Counted from the stretch's first letter, positions 48,243 to 57,320 are shown. The stretch is DNA of 64,000 bases from Deinococcus sp. AJ005 (GCF_009017495.1 NZ_CP044990.1:1135001-1199000), one strand, 5' to 3'. Notes: generated by a model from the sequence alone, not told the origin. Made by a program: numbers and translations.

Positions 48243-49178
48243 CTAAAACACCCGCCACCGGTAAAACAGATAGCCCACCCCCGCCGCCAGCCCCGCCGCC
48301 AGCCCCAGTACGATCCACATCCCGTTGGGATTGTCGTGGAACGGCACTGGAACGTTCATGCCGAAGATGCTCGTCACCAGTGTGGGAATCGCCACCAGAA
48401 TCGTGGTGATGGTCAGCACTTTGACCACCTGATTGACGTTGTTGCTGATGACGCTGGCAAAGGCTCCGGCCATGCTGGTCAGGATGTTGCTGGCAATCGA
48501 CGCCATCTCGATGGCCTGCAAATTCTCGATCAGCACGTCGTCCAGCAATTCGCTGTCTTCCTCGTACATCTCGAAGATACGGTCCCGTTTGACGCGCTCC
48601 ATCATGGCCTCGTTGGCTTTCAGGCCGGTCATGAAGTACACCAGACTCTTTTCCAGCTTCAGCAGGTTCAGCAGTTCGCGGTTCTGCTGGCTGTTTTCCA
48701 GCTTGTCCTCGATCACGTCCACGCGCTTGTTGATCTGGCGCACGTCGATCAGAAAGCGCTGGGCATTTCGCAGGAACAGTTGCAGCGTCAGGCGGTTCTT
48801 CTTGACCGTGCTGACGCGCCTCACCAGACCACTGATCACGTCCTTGATGACCGGGTTGTCTTCCAGCATGCACACGGTCACCAGACAGTGATCGGTGTGC
48901 AGAATGCCCAGTGGCACCGTGTCATACGGAATATCGCTGGTGTCGGGCAGGCGGTAGCTGGTCTGCATGATGATCAGCAGGTTGCCGTCCTCGCGCTCGA
49001 AGCGGGAGCGTTCGTCCGGGTCGAGGGGGTAGGACAGGTAATCCAGTTCCAGACCCGTCTCGCGGCTAATTCGGGCCAGTTCTTCGGGGCTGGGATCGGA
49101 GGCGTTGATCCAGCAGCCGTCAATGTAGCCTTCGGCAACGTTCAGCTTGCCGCCGATGCTGCGGTAGTACGTCAGCAC
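48243..49178 (-). CDS. corA: CorA-family magnesium transporter
   Basis: A 311-residue CorA: a cytosolic alpha/beta funnel, a long stalk helix, and two C-terminal membrane helices. The selectivity motif GMN lies in LVTSIFGMNVPVPFHDNP between them. The start is GTG at 49178 (VLTYYRSIGGKLNVAEGY), consistent with CorA N-termini. A frame open to 49241 (TTG) is less likely. Two small ORFs run into its start; the nearer one stops at TGA overlapping the first codons (GTGCTGA). Translational coupling or Mg-responsive control is possible. Confidence 0.9.
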   Translation of the reverse strand: MLTYYRSIGGKLNVAEGYIDGCWINASDPSPEELARISRETGLELDYLSYPLDPDERSRFEREDGNLLIIMQTSYRLPDTSDIPYDTVPLGILHTDHCLVTVCMLEDNPVIKDVISGLVRRVSTVKKNRLTLQLFLRNAQRFLIDVRQINKRVDVIEDKLENSQQNRELLNLLKLEKSLVYFMTGLKANEAMMERVKRDRIFEMYEEDSELLDDVLIENLQAIEMASIASNILTSMAGAFASVISNNVNQVVKVLTITTILVAIPTLVTSIFGMNVPVPFHDNPNGMWIVLGLAAGLAAGVGYLFYRWRVF

Positions 49179-49225
49179 GGGCCGCCCCCCGCGTTCAGTC
49201 TGGTCTGGGTTGTGATTTGGTGCAT
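49172..49225 (-). CDS. 17-codon upstream ORF overlapping the corA start
   Basis: ATG at 49223-49225 after GGAGG (8 nt spacing) opens MHQITTQTRLNAGGGPC. The TGA stop lies within the first codons of corA in another frame. The layout would let ribosomes terminating here restart on corA. It is unproven as a translated gene. Confidence 0.45.
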   Translation of the reverse strand: MHQITTQTRLNAGGGPC

Positions 49226-49338
49226 GGCGTCCTCCAGGCAAGGGATGTCGTGAGGCTTGATCTGGTCAGGTCCGGGGTCTGCGGACACAGCTTGTGGCAC
49301 AGACTGGGCGGTTCGGCTTCCAGCGGTTCAGGGTTCAC
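49195..49338 (-). CDS. 47-codon proline/acid-rich leader ORF upstream of corA
   Basis: GTG at 49338 is preceded by AAGGAGGT (49345-49352) with 6 nt spacing, one of the best ribosome-binding sites in the window. The peptide starts MNPEPLEAEPPSLCHKLC, has nine prolines, and ends QPRPD. It overlaps the 17-codon ORF and stops 17 nt before the corA GTG in another frame. Proline- and acid-rich leader peptides that sense low Mg are known for mgtA (mgtL), and corA of Salmonella also has a leader ORF. A similar role here is inference. Confidence 0.55.
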   Translation of the reverse strand: MNPEPLEAEPPSLCHKLCPQTPDLTRSSLTTSLAWRTPCTKSQPRPD

Positions 49339-49523
49339 GTCTTCACCTCCTTGTGTGGGGGACGCGGGTGGTGGGAATGCTGTTTGAATGTTTGTCTCGG
49401 GGGTTCGTCGCAGTTGCTCGCAGGCCAAGGCCCGGCGCAAACGCCATGCTAGCCCCCGGACAGGCCAGAGACAAGCTGGTCAGGGACAGGCCGCACAGGC
49501 CAGGAAAAGCAAAGGCCTTTGCG
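49339..49523 (-). promoter_or_regulatory. Upstream region of the corA leader
   Basis: 185 bp between the relA-like stop and the leader ORF. No M-box riboswitch consensus is recognisable, and no -35/-10 pair could be placed with confidence. The corA promoter is presumably here. Confidence 0.4.
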
Positions 49524-50636
49524 TCAGGTGTGACGCGGGTCAGGGCCTGCCGCGCCGATCACCCCGGCGTACGCGTCCAGCACACTGTCCACCAGTTGCT
49601 GCGCGCTCAGCACACCGGACATGTCCAGCGCCGTGATGATCTCCTGGGGATTCAGGCTGGGATTGGCGCAGGCGCGCAGCAGGGCGTGATTGACCAGCGC
49701 GGTGCCGGGGCGCACGCCGCCCGCAGGCAGCCAGGCTTCGGGCAGGCGCGGCAGCAGGCGGGTGGCAAAATTCAGAATGTCAGCCCGGCCCCGCCGCAAT
49801 TCGCCCAGCAGCCCGCCCACCGAATGCACGCCCACATAGTGCAGCAGCGTGGCCAGGCGCTGGGGCCGTTCCGGGTCCGGCCAGCGCGTCAGCAGGGGCA
49901 CACCCAGCGCGCTGGCCACTGCCTCGTCCAGATCACGTACTGGCGAGACCTCCAGCAGATGTTTAATGCTCTGGGCGTCAATGAACACGCTGTCTGGCTC
50001 GTCACGCACCCGTTCGGGCAGGGTCTCGGCGTAGTCGCGAGATAGCCGGTCCAGGGCCATGAATTCCTCGTCGGCCATTTCCAGCAGCCCGGCCAGCCGG
50101 TAAAAGCGGCGCTGGACCTCGCGCGGCACGGCCTCGCGGTTCTTGTAGCCCAGGTCATGCTCGATCTCGGCCCAGGCGTGCTGAAGGATCGAGCGAATCT
50201 GCACCTCATAGTGTTGTGGCGGCTCGGTGACGTGGGGCACGAATTGCTCTACCAGATGCGGCACCCTCACCACGTAATGCACGCCCATGTACCCGAAGCG
50301 GTCCGGGTCGTGCATCATGCTCTTGTCTACCGAATGCTCCCAGTTGATCTCGTGGTGGGCTTCCAGCAGCCGGGACACAGCGGCCACGTCCGACTCGAAA
50401 TAGGTGATGACGCGCACGGCCACCAGATCAGTCACGTCTTCCAGCGTGCGGTAGCGCCCCGGCTTGCGGCGCAGCTTGTCGGCCAGACTTTCCGGGCGCT
50501 TCAGGCGACCCGTGATGTTGTGGATCTTGAGGCCCGCCTCACCGATAAGCTGCGTGGTGTGCGCCAGCGCCGCGTCCCGCAGGGCGGCGTACTGGGCCTC
50601 GCGGGCCTGATAGGCCGTGACCAGGGGGTCATTCAT
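49524..50636 (-). CDS. RelA/SpoT-type (p)ppGpp synthetase domain protein without HD domain
   Basis: A 370-residue protein whose first ~215 residues are the RelA_SpoT nucleotidyltransferase. Motifs are [28 protein letters not shown] and [20 protein letters not shown]. There is no N-terminal hydrolase HD domain and no TGS or ACT domain. The C-terminal ~150 residues are helical and unassigned. It resembles small alarmone synthetases with an extra domain. Intrinsic synthetase activity is likely but unproven. Confidence 0.82.
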   Translation of the reverse strand: MNDPLVTAYQAREAQYAALRDAALAHTTQLIGEAGLKIHNITGRLKRPESLADKLRRKPGRYRTLEDVTDLVAVRVITYFESDVAAVSRLLEAHHEINWEHSVDKSMMHDPDRFGYMGVHYVVRVPHLVEQFVPHVTEPPQHYEVQIRSILQHAWAEIEHDLGYKNREAVPREVQRRFYRLAGLLEMADEEFMALDRLSRDYAETLPERVRDEPDSVFIDAQSIKHLLEVSPVRDLDEAVASALGVPLLTRWPDPERPQRLATLLHYVGVHSVGGLLGELRRGRADILNFATRLLPRLPEAWLPAGGVRPGTALVNHALLRACANPSLNPQEIITALDMSGVLSAQQLVDSVLDAYAGVIGAAGPDPRHT

Positions 50637-50699
50637 GGATAGGCGCAGAATACGCTGCCTTCAAGTCATTCGTGCGCCGGGCGTGCTAAACATTCGCTT

Positions 50700-52613
50700 A
50701 TGCGTTTTCGCTGCACCCTGCCCGCCCTCGCCCTGCTGGCCCTGACCTCTGCCGCCTGGGCTGCCCCGAATGTGTTCGTCGCCTACCCGGATGCGGGCCA
50801 CCGTGTCGCCTACGATCACGTCATTCTGGAGGGCAGCGTGACCCCCGGCGCGAGTCTGACGGTGGACGGCAGGGCTGTGAAGGTCGGCGCGGACGGCCTG
50901 TTTATGGAATGGTGGCCGCTAAAGCCCGGCACCAACGATCTGCGGCTGATGGCGCGTCAGGGGGGCCAGTCTGGCGTGACCACCCTGAAAGTGATTCGCA
51001 CCGTCTTCAAGGCGACTCCGGCGCGGCCCACGGCCATCGACGCCGGAAGCGCCCAACCCAGAGAAGTGCGCGAGTTCTGGGACCTCGCCGGAGACTCGCC
51101 CGCAGAGCGCAGCGTTCCCCTGGCCTTTCAGGGTTCGCCGGGGGGCCGCGCCTCCTACCGACTGGGCAAGGCCGCCCCCGTCGCCATGCGCGAGGGGCCA
51201 GCCGGAACGTACCGCGCGACGTTCGTCGTGCCCACCCAGGCGGAATTCAGACAGGCCATCTTCACCTTCACCCTGACGGGAAAGGATGGCAAAACGGTGA
51301 CGGCGGTGGCTCCGGGCCGCGTCAGCACGGGCGGCGGAATACGCCTGGGCACGCAGAAACCCGGCAGCGTGCTGGGGCTGGGCCTCAACCAGTCCATCTT
51401 CACGGTCACCGATCTGGACGGCGGCGCGATTCTGTATCCACGCGGTGGTATGACCTTTGCGCTGGTGGGCCGTCAGGGCGAGGATGTGCGCGCCCGTCTG
51501 GCCCCCGGTCAGAGCGCCCTGATCACGGCGGAACAACTGGAGATCACGCCTGGAGCTGTGGCGCTGGCCGCTGGTGGGGCCATCACGCTGGACGGCACGG
51601 CCATGCCGGAAGTGCCCGCCGAGCCTCTCGTTTCTGAGCCTCCCCAAGAAGTTTCGACGTCGCAGTCGGATGAAATTGCGCCCGTCGAGAGCGTCCCTGC
51701 CGTTCCCAAACGCAGCGCTGAGCCTGTCTCCATCGCGCCCACCTCTGACCTGCGCGTGCGGATTCCGCTGGGCGGCGCGCGGCTGCCCTTCAAGCTGGAG
51801 CAGGAGGACGGTGGACGGCGGCTGGCGGTTACCCTTTACGGAATACTCGCGCAACCCCTGTCCGGGCCGGAGGGCGCTGCCGCGCTGCTGGCCGGGGTGG
51901 AGGTCCGCCCCGTGGCGCTGGGCGTGACGCGCGTGGCGCTGAATCTGAATGCCGTGCAAGCCTGGGGCTTCACTGCCAACTATGACGGCCCCGATCTCGT
52001 TCTGAGCGTCAGGCGGCCCCCGACTCTGAATCCGCTGAGGCCACTGGAGGGGCGGACCATTACCCTCGATCCGGGCCACGGCGGTAGCCAGAACGGCGGA
52101 GCGGGCAGCCTGCGCGTGCCGGAAAAGGGGCTGGTGCTGCCTATCGCCCTGCGCGCCGCCGAACTGCTGCGCGGGCTGGGGGCCACGGTCAACCTGACCC
52201 GCACCGCCGACGTGACCCTGGGCCTGTACGAGCGCGGACTGAGTGCCGAGTCTTCGCAGTCCGATCTGCTGGTGTCCATCCATGCCAATGCCCTGCCCGA
52301 CGGGCGCGACCCGCGCGGCATTCGTGGACCGGAGGTCTATTTCACCTACCCGCAGGCGGGGGCGCTGGCGGCGAGCATCCTGGGTCAGTTGCGCGCCCGC
52401 TTGCCGGACCTCGGCCCTGGCGCGGGCCTGAAACCCGGCGCTGATCTGGCCCTGACCCGGCCCACGGCCCAGATCAGCCTGCTGGTGGAAACCGCTTACC
52501 TGACCGACGCGGGCAACTTGCGCGCGCTGAGCAGCCCGGAAGGCCGCGAGCGCTTTGCCCAGGCCATTGCCGGGGGAATCGCGGATTTCTACGCTGGGCA
52601 GGTGGGGAAGTAG
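50700..52613 (+). CDS. N-acetylmuramoyl-L-alanine amidase with long N-terminal region
   Basis: A 637-residue exported cell-wall amidase. A signal peptide (ALALLALTSAAWAAP) precedes ~400 residues of beta-rich, AMIN-like domains and a Pro/Ser/Glu linker (~300-345). The C-terminal Amidase_3 domain has zinc ligands in TLDPGHGGSQNGGAG and LLVSIHANALPDG, with Glu residues in VPEKGL and LLVETAYL. It cleaves the amide between MurNAc and L-Ala. It is divergent from the RelA-like gene, with 63 bp between. Confidence 0.9.
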   Translation: MRFRCTLPALALLALTSAAWAAPNVFVAYPDAGHRVAYDHVILEGSVTPGASLTVDGRAVKVGADGLFMEWWPLKPGTNDLRLMARQGGQSGVTTLKVIRTVFKATPARPTAIDAGSAQPREVREFWDLAGDSPAERSVPLAFQGSPGGRASYRLGKAAPVAMREGPAGTYRATFVVPTQAEFRQAIFTFTLTGKDGKTVTAVAPGRVSTGGGIRLGTQKPGSVLGLGLNQSIFTVTDLDGGAILYPRGGMTFALVGRQGEDVRARLAPGQSALITAEQLEITPGAVALAAGGAITLDGTAMPEVPAEPLVSEPPQEVSTSQSDEIAPVESVPAVPKRSAEPVSIAPTSDLRVRIPLGGARLPFKLEQEDGGRRLAVTLYGILAQPLSGPEGAAALLAGVEVRPVALGVTRVALNLNAVQAWGFTANYDGPDLVLSVRRPPTLNPLRPLEGRTITLDPGHGGSQNGGAGSLRVPEKGLVLPIALRAAELLRGLGATVNLTRTADVTLGLYERGLSAESSQSDLLVSIHANALPDGRDPRGIRGPEVYFTYPQAGALAASILGQLRARLPDLGPGAGLKPGADLALTRPTAQISLLVETAYLTDAGNLRALSSPEGRERFAQAIAGGIADFYAGQVGK

Positions 52614-52616
52614 GGT

Positions 52617-52688
52617 GTCTGAAAGTCGAAAGGTCAAAAGGTCTGAAGGCAAGAGTGTTTAGACGTTCAGACTTTTAGACCTTTCCAC
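52617..52688. repeat. Inverted array of 8-bp GTCNNAAN units (copy 2)
   Basis: Left arm: GTCTGAAA, GTCGAAAG, GTCAAAAG, GTCTGAAG (52617-52648). An 8-nt loop follows, then the reverse-oriented GTTTAGAC, GTTCAGAC, TTTTAGAC, CTTTCCAC (52657-52688). The total is 72 bp, exactly nine octamers. It starts 3 nt after the amidase stop codon, as copy 1 starts 7 nt after a stop. Confidence 0.8.
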
Positions 52689-52734
52689 CGCTCCCTTCAG
52701 ACTCTCATCAACCCGGCCCGCTAAGCTGGGGCGC

Positions 52735-53322
52735 ATGAAGCCCCGCGCCCTGTTGCTGACTGCCCTGCTGACCCTGCCCGTTCTGGCCGCCGCGCAGGAC
52801 ACCACCCCCGTCACCCTGCCCGAGATTCCCCCGGTCATGACCCCGCTGCCAGTGTCGCCGCCTTCCGTGCCGACACTCCCTGCACCCACCCCGGCCATGC
52901 CCACCGCGCCGTCTACCCCCGCGCCCGCCGCCGTAGCGCTGCCGGACGTGCAGGGCAACCTGTTCGTGCCGCGTACCGTGACTGGCAAAGTCAACCTGAC
53001 CTTCACCGTTCGCAGCAGCCGCGCCACGCCGATCACCTTCAGCGTGCGGCGCGACAACGAGCAGAACTGCTCCACCGCCCCGCAGGTGCGCGTGCTGGAG
53101 GTGGGAACGCGCGCCGTGGTGTACCCGCTGTCCGGCGCGTCCCCCCGCCTGTGCGCCCAGGATCTGGAAACCAAGACTGCCGCCGCCAAGGGCAACGTGA
53201 CATTCACGCGCGAGCTGGAACTGGCCCCCGGCGAGTACATGGTGGAAAGCTGGCTGACTGGTTTTGCGGGCGATCTGCTTGTCAAGGTGCCCGCCGCGCC
53301 CATGCGAATCACCGTCAAGTAA
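52735..53322 (+). CDS. Secreted protein with Pro-rich linker, unknown function
   Basis: A 195-residue exported protein: signal peptide (LLLTALLTLPVLAAAQ), a Pro/Thr/Ala linker (residues ~20-65), and a beta-sandwich-like domain (~70-195) with two Cys that may form a disulfide. I recognise no family. TAAGCT (52722-52727) is 7 nt before the ATG. A terminator follows. Confidence 0.75.
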   Translation: MKPRALLLTALLTLPVLAAAQDTTPVTLPEIPPVMTPLPVSPPSVPTLPAPTPAMPTAPSTPAPAAVALPDVQGNLFVPRTVTGKVNLTFTVRSSRATPITFSVRRDNEQNCSTAPQVRVLEVGTRAVVYPLSGASPRLCAQDLETKTAAAKGNVTFTRELELAPGEYMVESWLTGFAGDLLVKVPAAPMRITVK

Positions 53323-53337
53323 GAGCTAGCCTTCTGG

Positions 53338-53369
53338 GCCGCCGGGGTGATGATGCCCCGGCGGTTTTC
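53338..53369 (+). terminator. Terminator after the secreted protein gene
   Basis: CCGCCGGGG (53339-53347) pairs with CCCCGGCGG (53356-53364), followed by TTTTCT. Confidence 0.85.
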
Positions 53370-53381
53370 TATGCTGTTCGG

Positions 53382-53726
53382 ATGAAGCCTGATCTCCTCG
53401 CGTACCTGGGACGGCGCGTCCTCGTGCGGGTGGAATGTCCTCTCGGCAGCGTTCACCCGCCCCACCCGAATATCGTTTATCCCATCAATTGCGGCGAATT
53501 GCCTGGCACCGTCAGCGGAGACGGGTACCCCATTGACGCTTATCTGCTGGTCTGGCCCGAACCCATACAGGAGGTCTGGGGAACGGTTATCGCCGTCATC
53601 GTCCGCCACGACGACACGGAGGACAGACGGGTGGCGGCACGCCCCGGAACGGGCTGGACGCATGAAGAGATCATCAACGCCACTCGGTTTCAGGATCGAT
53701 ATTTCCAGACGGCCCTGGCGCGCTAG
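53382..53726 (+). CDS. Compact inorganic-pyrophosphatase-like protein
   Basis: A 114-residue protein. VECPLGSVHPPHPNIVYPIN, ELPGTVSGDGYPIDAYLLVW and HEEIINATRFQDRYFQ match short proteins annotated as inorganic pyrophosphatases in Firmicutes. They are shorter than classical family I enzymes (~170 residues) and lack part of the metal-binding set, so activity is uncertain. TATGCT (53370-53375) is 6 nt before the ATG. Confidence 0.7.
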   Translation: MKPDLLAYLGRRVLVRVECPLGSVHPPHPNIVYPINCGELPGTVSGDGYPIDAYLLVWPEPIQEVWGTVIAVIVRHDDTEDRRVAARPGTGWTHEEIINATRFQDRYFQTALAR

Positions 53727-53736
53727 CCTCCCCGTC

Positions 53737-54450
53737 ATGAGTCCCAGCAATCCAGAAAAAAGCAGCACCGCAAGGCCCGTTACCCTGATTACCGGAGCGT
53801 CCGGCGGTATCGGCAGTGCCCTGGCCCGCGCGCTGGCGGGCACCCACGAACTGATCCTGGGCGGGCGCGGCGGCGCGACCCTGAACGCCCTGTGCGCTGA
53901 AGTCAGAGGCCACCCGTTGGTCCTTGATCTGACGCGACCGGAAACGTTTGCGCGTGCGCTGGCCGGACTGGGCCGGGTGTCCAACGTCGTCCATAACGCT
54001 GGGGTGGTGGAGCTGGGCGCGGTGGCGGAACAGGACCACGCGGTCTGGACCCACACGCTGGCGGTGAACACGGTTGCGCCCGCCGAACTGACCCGGCTGC
54101 TGTTGCCCACGGTGCGCCAGGAACGCGGCACCTTTGTCTTCGTCAACAGCGGCGCGGGACTCAGCGCCAACGCGAGCTGGGGCAGCTACGCGGCCAGCAA
54201 ATTTGCCCTGAAAGCCCTGGCCGACGCCCTGCGCGGCGAGGAAGAGGCCAACGGTGTGCGCGTGACCTCGCTGTATCCGGGCCGCACCGCCACCGAGATG
54301 CAGCGCAAGGTGCGCTCCCAGGAAGGGGCCGAGTACACGCCCGAAGCCTTTATCGATCCGCAGACGCTGGCGGCCACCATCGCCTTCGTCCTGAATGCCC
54401 CGCGCGACGCCACCCTCACGGACCTGACCGTCCGGCCCGGCCCCCAGTGA
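53737..54450 (+). CDS. Short-chain dehydrogenase/reductase
   Basis: A 237-residue SDR. The cofactor motif is TLITGASGGIGSALA, NNAG is replaced by VVHNAGVVELG, and the active site is FVNSGAG followed by WGSYAASKFALKAL (Tyr and Lys present). The substrate is unknown. TAGCCT (53724-53729) is 7 nt before the ATG. Its stop overlaps the start of the next gene (GTGA). Confidence 0.87.
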   Translation: MSPSNPEKSSTARPVTLITGASGGIGSALARALAGTHELILGGRGGATLNALCAEVRGHPLVLDLTRPETFARALAGLGRVSNVVHNAGVVELGAVAEQDHAVWTHTLAVNTVAPAELTRLLLPTVRQERGTFVFVNSGAGLSANASWGSYAASKFALKALADALRGEEEANGVRVTSLYPGRTATEMQRKVRSQEGAEYTPEAFIDPQTLAATIAFVLNAPRDATLTDLTVRPGPQ

Positions 54451-55397
54451 CGCGAGATTACGACGTGGTGATCGTGGGCGCTGGCCCCGCTGGACTGACG
54501 GCAGCCCTGACCCTGGGCGGCGCGGAACGGCGCGTGCTGCTGCTGGACGGCGGCCCCCCACGCAACGCCCGTGCCACGGCAGCCCATAACGTCTTCACCC
54601 GCGACGGCTGCGCGCCCACGGACCTCAAGGCGCTGGGCCTGCACGATCTGAAGCCATATGACGTGACCGTGCTGTATACGCCCGCCCGTGAGGCCAAACC
54701 CTTCGAGGAAGGATTCGCCATTCGCCATGACGGCGGCTGGGCCAGGGCGAGGCGGCTGCTGTTTGCCAGCGGCGTGCGCGACAAACTGCCGCATATTCCC
54801 GGCCTGCGCGAACGCTGGGGCATCACGGTCCACCACTGCCCGTACTGCGACGGCTGGCCCAACCGCGACGCGAAGCTGGGCGTGCTGGGCAGCCATCAGG
54901 AGGGCCACCATCTGGCGCTGAATGTGCGTGCCTGGGCCGAGGAAGTCAGTTTGCTCACCGACGGCCCCGACGAACTGACTGAAGAGCAGCGCGAGGATTT
55001 GCAGCGTATCGACGTGCCCCTCTACACCCAGCCCGTCGCGCGGATCAGCGGGAAAGACGGCGTGACCGTGCATTTCCGCAATGGCAAGCGGCTGGATCTG
55101 GAAGGGCTGTTCCTCAATCCCACCCAGGTACAGAACAGCAGCCTGCCCGCCGCACTGGGCTGTGGGCTGGACGCCAAGAGCCGCGTGACGGTCAGCGAGA
55201 ACGGCATGACTTCCGTGCGCGGCATCTGGGCCGCCGGGGATATGGCCGGAGCGCCGCAGTACGTCACCAACGCCGCCGCCAGCGGCATGACGGCGGCAGT
55301 CAGCCTGAATACCACCCTGATCCACGAGGACGTGCGGGCGCGGGGTGCGGCCTTCCACAAATCGCCGCACGAGAACCCGCAGGTAGGCGTGGCTTGA
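54447..55397 (+). CDS. Thioredoxin-reductase-like FAD/NAD(P)H oxidoreductase
   Basis: A 316-residue flavoprotein. FAD motif VVIVGAGPAGLTAALTLGG, redox pair CPYC in HHCPYCDGWPNRDAKLG, and GIWAAGDMAGAPQYV. The CxxC position matches thioredoxin-reductase relatives, but the flanking sequence and weak NADPH-binding GxGxxA differ, so the electron partner is uncertain. The start is GTG, coupled to the SDR gene. Confidence 0.85.
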   Translation: MTRDYDVVIVGAGPAGLTAALTLGGAERRVLLLDGGPPRNARATAAHNVFTRDGCAPTDLKALGLHDLKPYDVTVLYTPAREAKPFEEGFAIRHDGGWARARRLLFASGVRDKLPHIPGLRERWGITVHHCPYCDGWPNRDAKLGVLGSHQEGHHLALNVRAWAEEVSLLTDGPDELTEEQREDLQRIDVPLYTQPVARISGKDGVTVHFRNGKRLDLEGLFLNPTQVQNSSLPAALGCGLDAKSRVTVSENGMTSVRGIWAAGDMAGAPQYVTNAAASGMTAAVSLNTTLIHEDVRARGAAFHKSPHENPQVGVA

Positions 55398-55407
55398 GGG
55401 CCAGGCT

Positions 55408-56037
55408 TTGAAAGCGGTGCTGTTCGATCTGGACGGCACCCTGCATGACCGCAACGCCACTATTTTCCAGTGGCTTAAGGGACACACGCGGCGGTTTGGC
55501 CTGCCTGCCCCCTACGCCGCCCGCTTCCTAGAACTGGACGATTTCGGCTACCGCCCTAAATCCGAGGTGATGCCTCTGCTGGTGCAGGAATTTGGGCTGG
55601 CGCATCCGGCACAGGCATTGCTAGACGACTTCTCCGATCACGCCTTCACACATCCTGTCCTTATGCCGTACGCCCACGAGATTCTGGCCGAGTTGCGACA
55701 GCGAGGCGTCCTGCTGGGCATCGTGACCAACGGCTGGGAAATCAAGCAGCGACAGACGCTGGACGGGCTGGACCTGACCCGGCGGGTGGACGACATGGTA
55801 ATCAGCAAGGCCGTGGGCCTCAGCAAGCCCGATCTGGCCATTTATCGTCTGGCCCTCTCGCGGCTGGGTGTGACGGCTGCCGATACATGGTTTGTGGGCG
55901 ATTCGCCGCGCAACGACATCACGGGGCCGCAAGCTGTGGGCATGCGGGCAGCCTTCCTGGGCACCGGACATGCGCTGGCAGGGGAGAGGCCGGACGCTGT
56001 TCTGGGCGATCTGCGGGATGTGCTGTTCCTGCTCTAA
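55408..56037 (+). CDS. HAD-superfamily hydrolase
   Basis: A 209-residue phosphatase of HAD subfamily IA. Motif I is AVLFDLDGTLHDR, motif II GIVTNGW, motif III Lys in SKAVGLSKPDLAIY, and motif IV FVGDSPRNDITGP. The substrate is unknown. The start is TTG at 55408, 10 nt after the previous stop, with GAGGG upstream. Confidence 0.87.
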   Translation: MKAVLFDLDGTLHDRNATIFQWLKGHTRRFGLPAPYAARFLELDDFGYRPKSEVMPLLVQEFGLAHPAQALLDDFSDHAFTHPVLMPYAHEILAELRQRGVLLGIVTNGWEIKQRQTLDGLDLTRRVDDMVISKAVGLSKPDLAIYRLALSRLGVTAADTWFVGDSPRNDITGPQAVGMRAAFLGTGHALAGERPDAVLGDLRDVLFLL

Positions 56038-56050
56038 GGGTTCCCGCTGC

Positions 56051-57190
56051 TCAGGCGGATTCCGGCAAACCGCTGGCGTCGGCCAGCACGTCCAGCAGCG
56101 CGGCCACCACCTGTGGATCGAAATGTTGGCCGCTGGCCGCCTGGATATGGCTCAGGGTTTCGGTGATGGTCCAGGCCTGCTTGTAGGGCCGCACGTTGGT
56201 CAGGGCGTCGAATACGTCGCAGACGGCAAAAATACGAGACAGCAGGGGAATCTGCTCGCCGCACAGGCGCTGCGGGTAGCCTGCGCCGTCCCAGCGCTCG
56301 TGGTGTCCGGCGATCACGTCCAGGGTGGCGGCGGGCAGGAAGGGCAGGTGCCGCGCCAGGGTCACGCCGTCGGTGACGTGCAGCTCCATGCGGGCGCGCA
56401 TTTCTGGCGTCAGTGGACCGCCGTGCAGGAGGATCGAATCAGGGACGGCCACCTTGCCGATGTCGTGCAGGTACGCCCCCCAGCGCAGCGCCCGCATCTC
56501 GCCCGCCTCCAGCCCGAAATGCTGACCCAGCCGCAACGCCAGTGCCGTGACCCGGTCCGTGTGGCCCTGCGTCTCGGCGTCGCGGGCTTCCAGCGACAGG
56601 CCCATCGCCCGCAGGGCACCCTCGTGGGCGGCATGTTCGCGTTCCTCGGCGTCCAGACGGGCGGCCAGCAGGGTCAGCAGGCCGGTCACACTGTCGATCA
56701 GATGCCGCTCGGGTACAGACCAGTCGTGGGGCTGAAAGATGTGGGCCAGCAGCGCGCCCACCAGTCGCCCGGCGCGGTCATGGATCGGCGCGGCAATCAG
56801 CGCGCACACGCCCAGTTCCGGGAATCCGCTGGCTGTTGGCTCGCCGTCCGTGTCCTGAAAATAAAGGATGTCTGGCGAGGCTTCCAGGGCGCCGATCAGC
56901 GGCAGATGGCGTGGTAGACCGTGGGCCAGCAGCGCGTCCATCGCCGGTCCTTCCGGCATCACGCCGCTGGCCGCGCGGGCGTGATAGGCCAGCGTGTGGT
57001 CTGCGAGCTGGAAATACCCCGCCCCCACCGCCGAGGTCTGGGCCACCAGCGCGTCCAGTACCGGGGCCATGGCGCTGCCCAGGTCAGGCGCATTCAGGCC
57101 CAGCCGCGTGAGCTGCAAGGTCAGTTCTAGCACTCCGGGTTCGTGTGGGCCTCGGAACCCGGTCGGCGCTGGGACGGAAGCGAGACTCAT
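56051..57190 (-). CDS. GAF and HD-GYP domain signalling protein (c-di-GMP phosphodiesterase type)
   Basis: A 379-residue protein. Residues ~20-170 are a GAF-like sensor (VCALIAAPIHDRAGRLVGAL). Residues ~190-370 are an HD-GYP domain with QGHTDRVTALALRLG, YLHDIGKVAVPDSILL and GHHERWDGAGYP, all metal and GYP residues present. Cleavage of cyclic di-GMP is the known activity of such domains. TAGCTT (57197-57202) is 6 nt before the ATG. Confidence 0.9.
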   Translation of the reverse strand: MSLASVPAPTGFRGPHEPGVLELTLQLTRLGLNAPDLGSAMAPVLDALVAQTSAVGAGYFQLADHTLAYHARAASGVMPEGPAMDALLAHGLPRHLPLIGALEASPDILYFQDTDGEPTASGFPELGVCALIAAPIHDRAGRLVGALLAHIFQPHDWSVPERHLIDSVTGLLTLLAARLDAEEREHAAHEGALRAMGLSLEARDAETQGHTDRVTALALRLGQHFGLEAGEMRALRWGAYLHDIGKVAVPDSILLHGGPLTPEMRARMELHVTDGVTLARHLPFLPAATLDVIAGHHERWDGAGYPQRLCGEQIPLLSRIFAVCDVFDALTNVRPYKQAWTITETLSHIQAASGQHFDPQVVAALLDVLADASGLPESA

Positions 57191-57280
57191 GACAGCAAGC
57201 TAGTCCCGCCGAACTGACAGTGTTCTCACAGAGCTTGAAAATGAGACGAGAGGGGTACGGCATTCCGTCTCTAGGCCAGT

Positions 57281-57304
57281 AAAAACCCCTCCGTGAAGAG
57301 GGGG
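57281..57304 (-). terminator. Terminator after glyA
   Basis: On the minus strand CCCCTC-TTCACG-GAGGGG is followed by TTTTT (57281-57285 as A). Confidence 0.85.
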
Positions 57305-57320
57305 ATGGGCCTGAGGAGCT

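Noticed and set aside
49179..49523. M-box (Mg) riboswitch upstream of corA
   Set aside because: None of the conserved M-box sequence elements could be recognised, and leader ORFs explain the region better.
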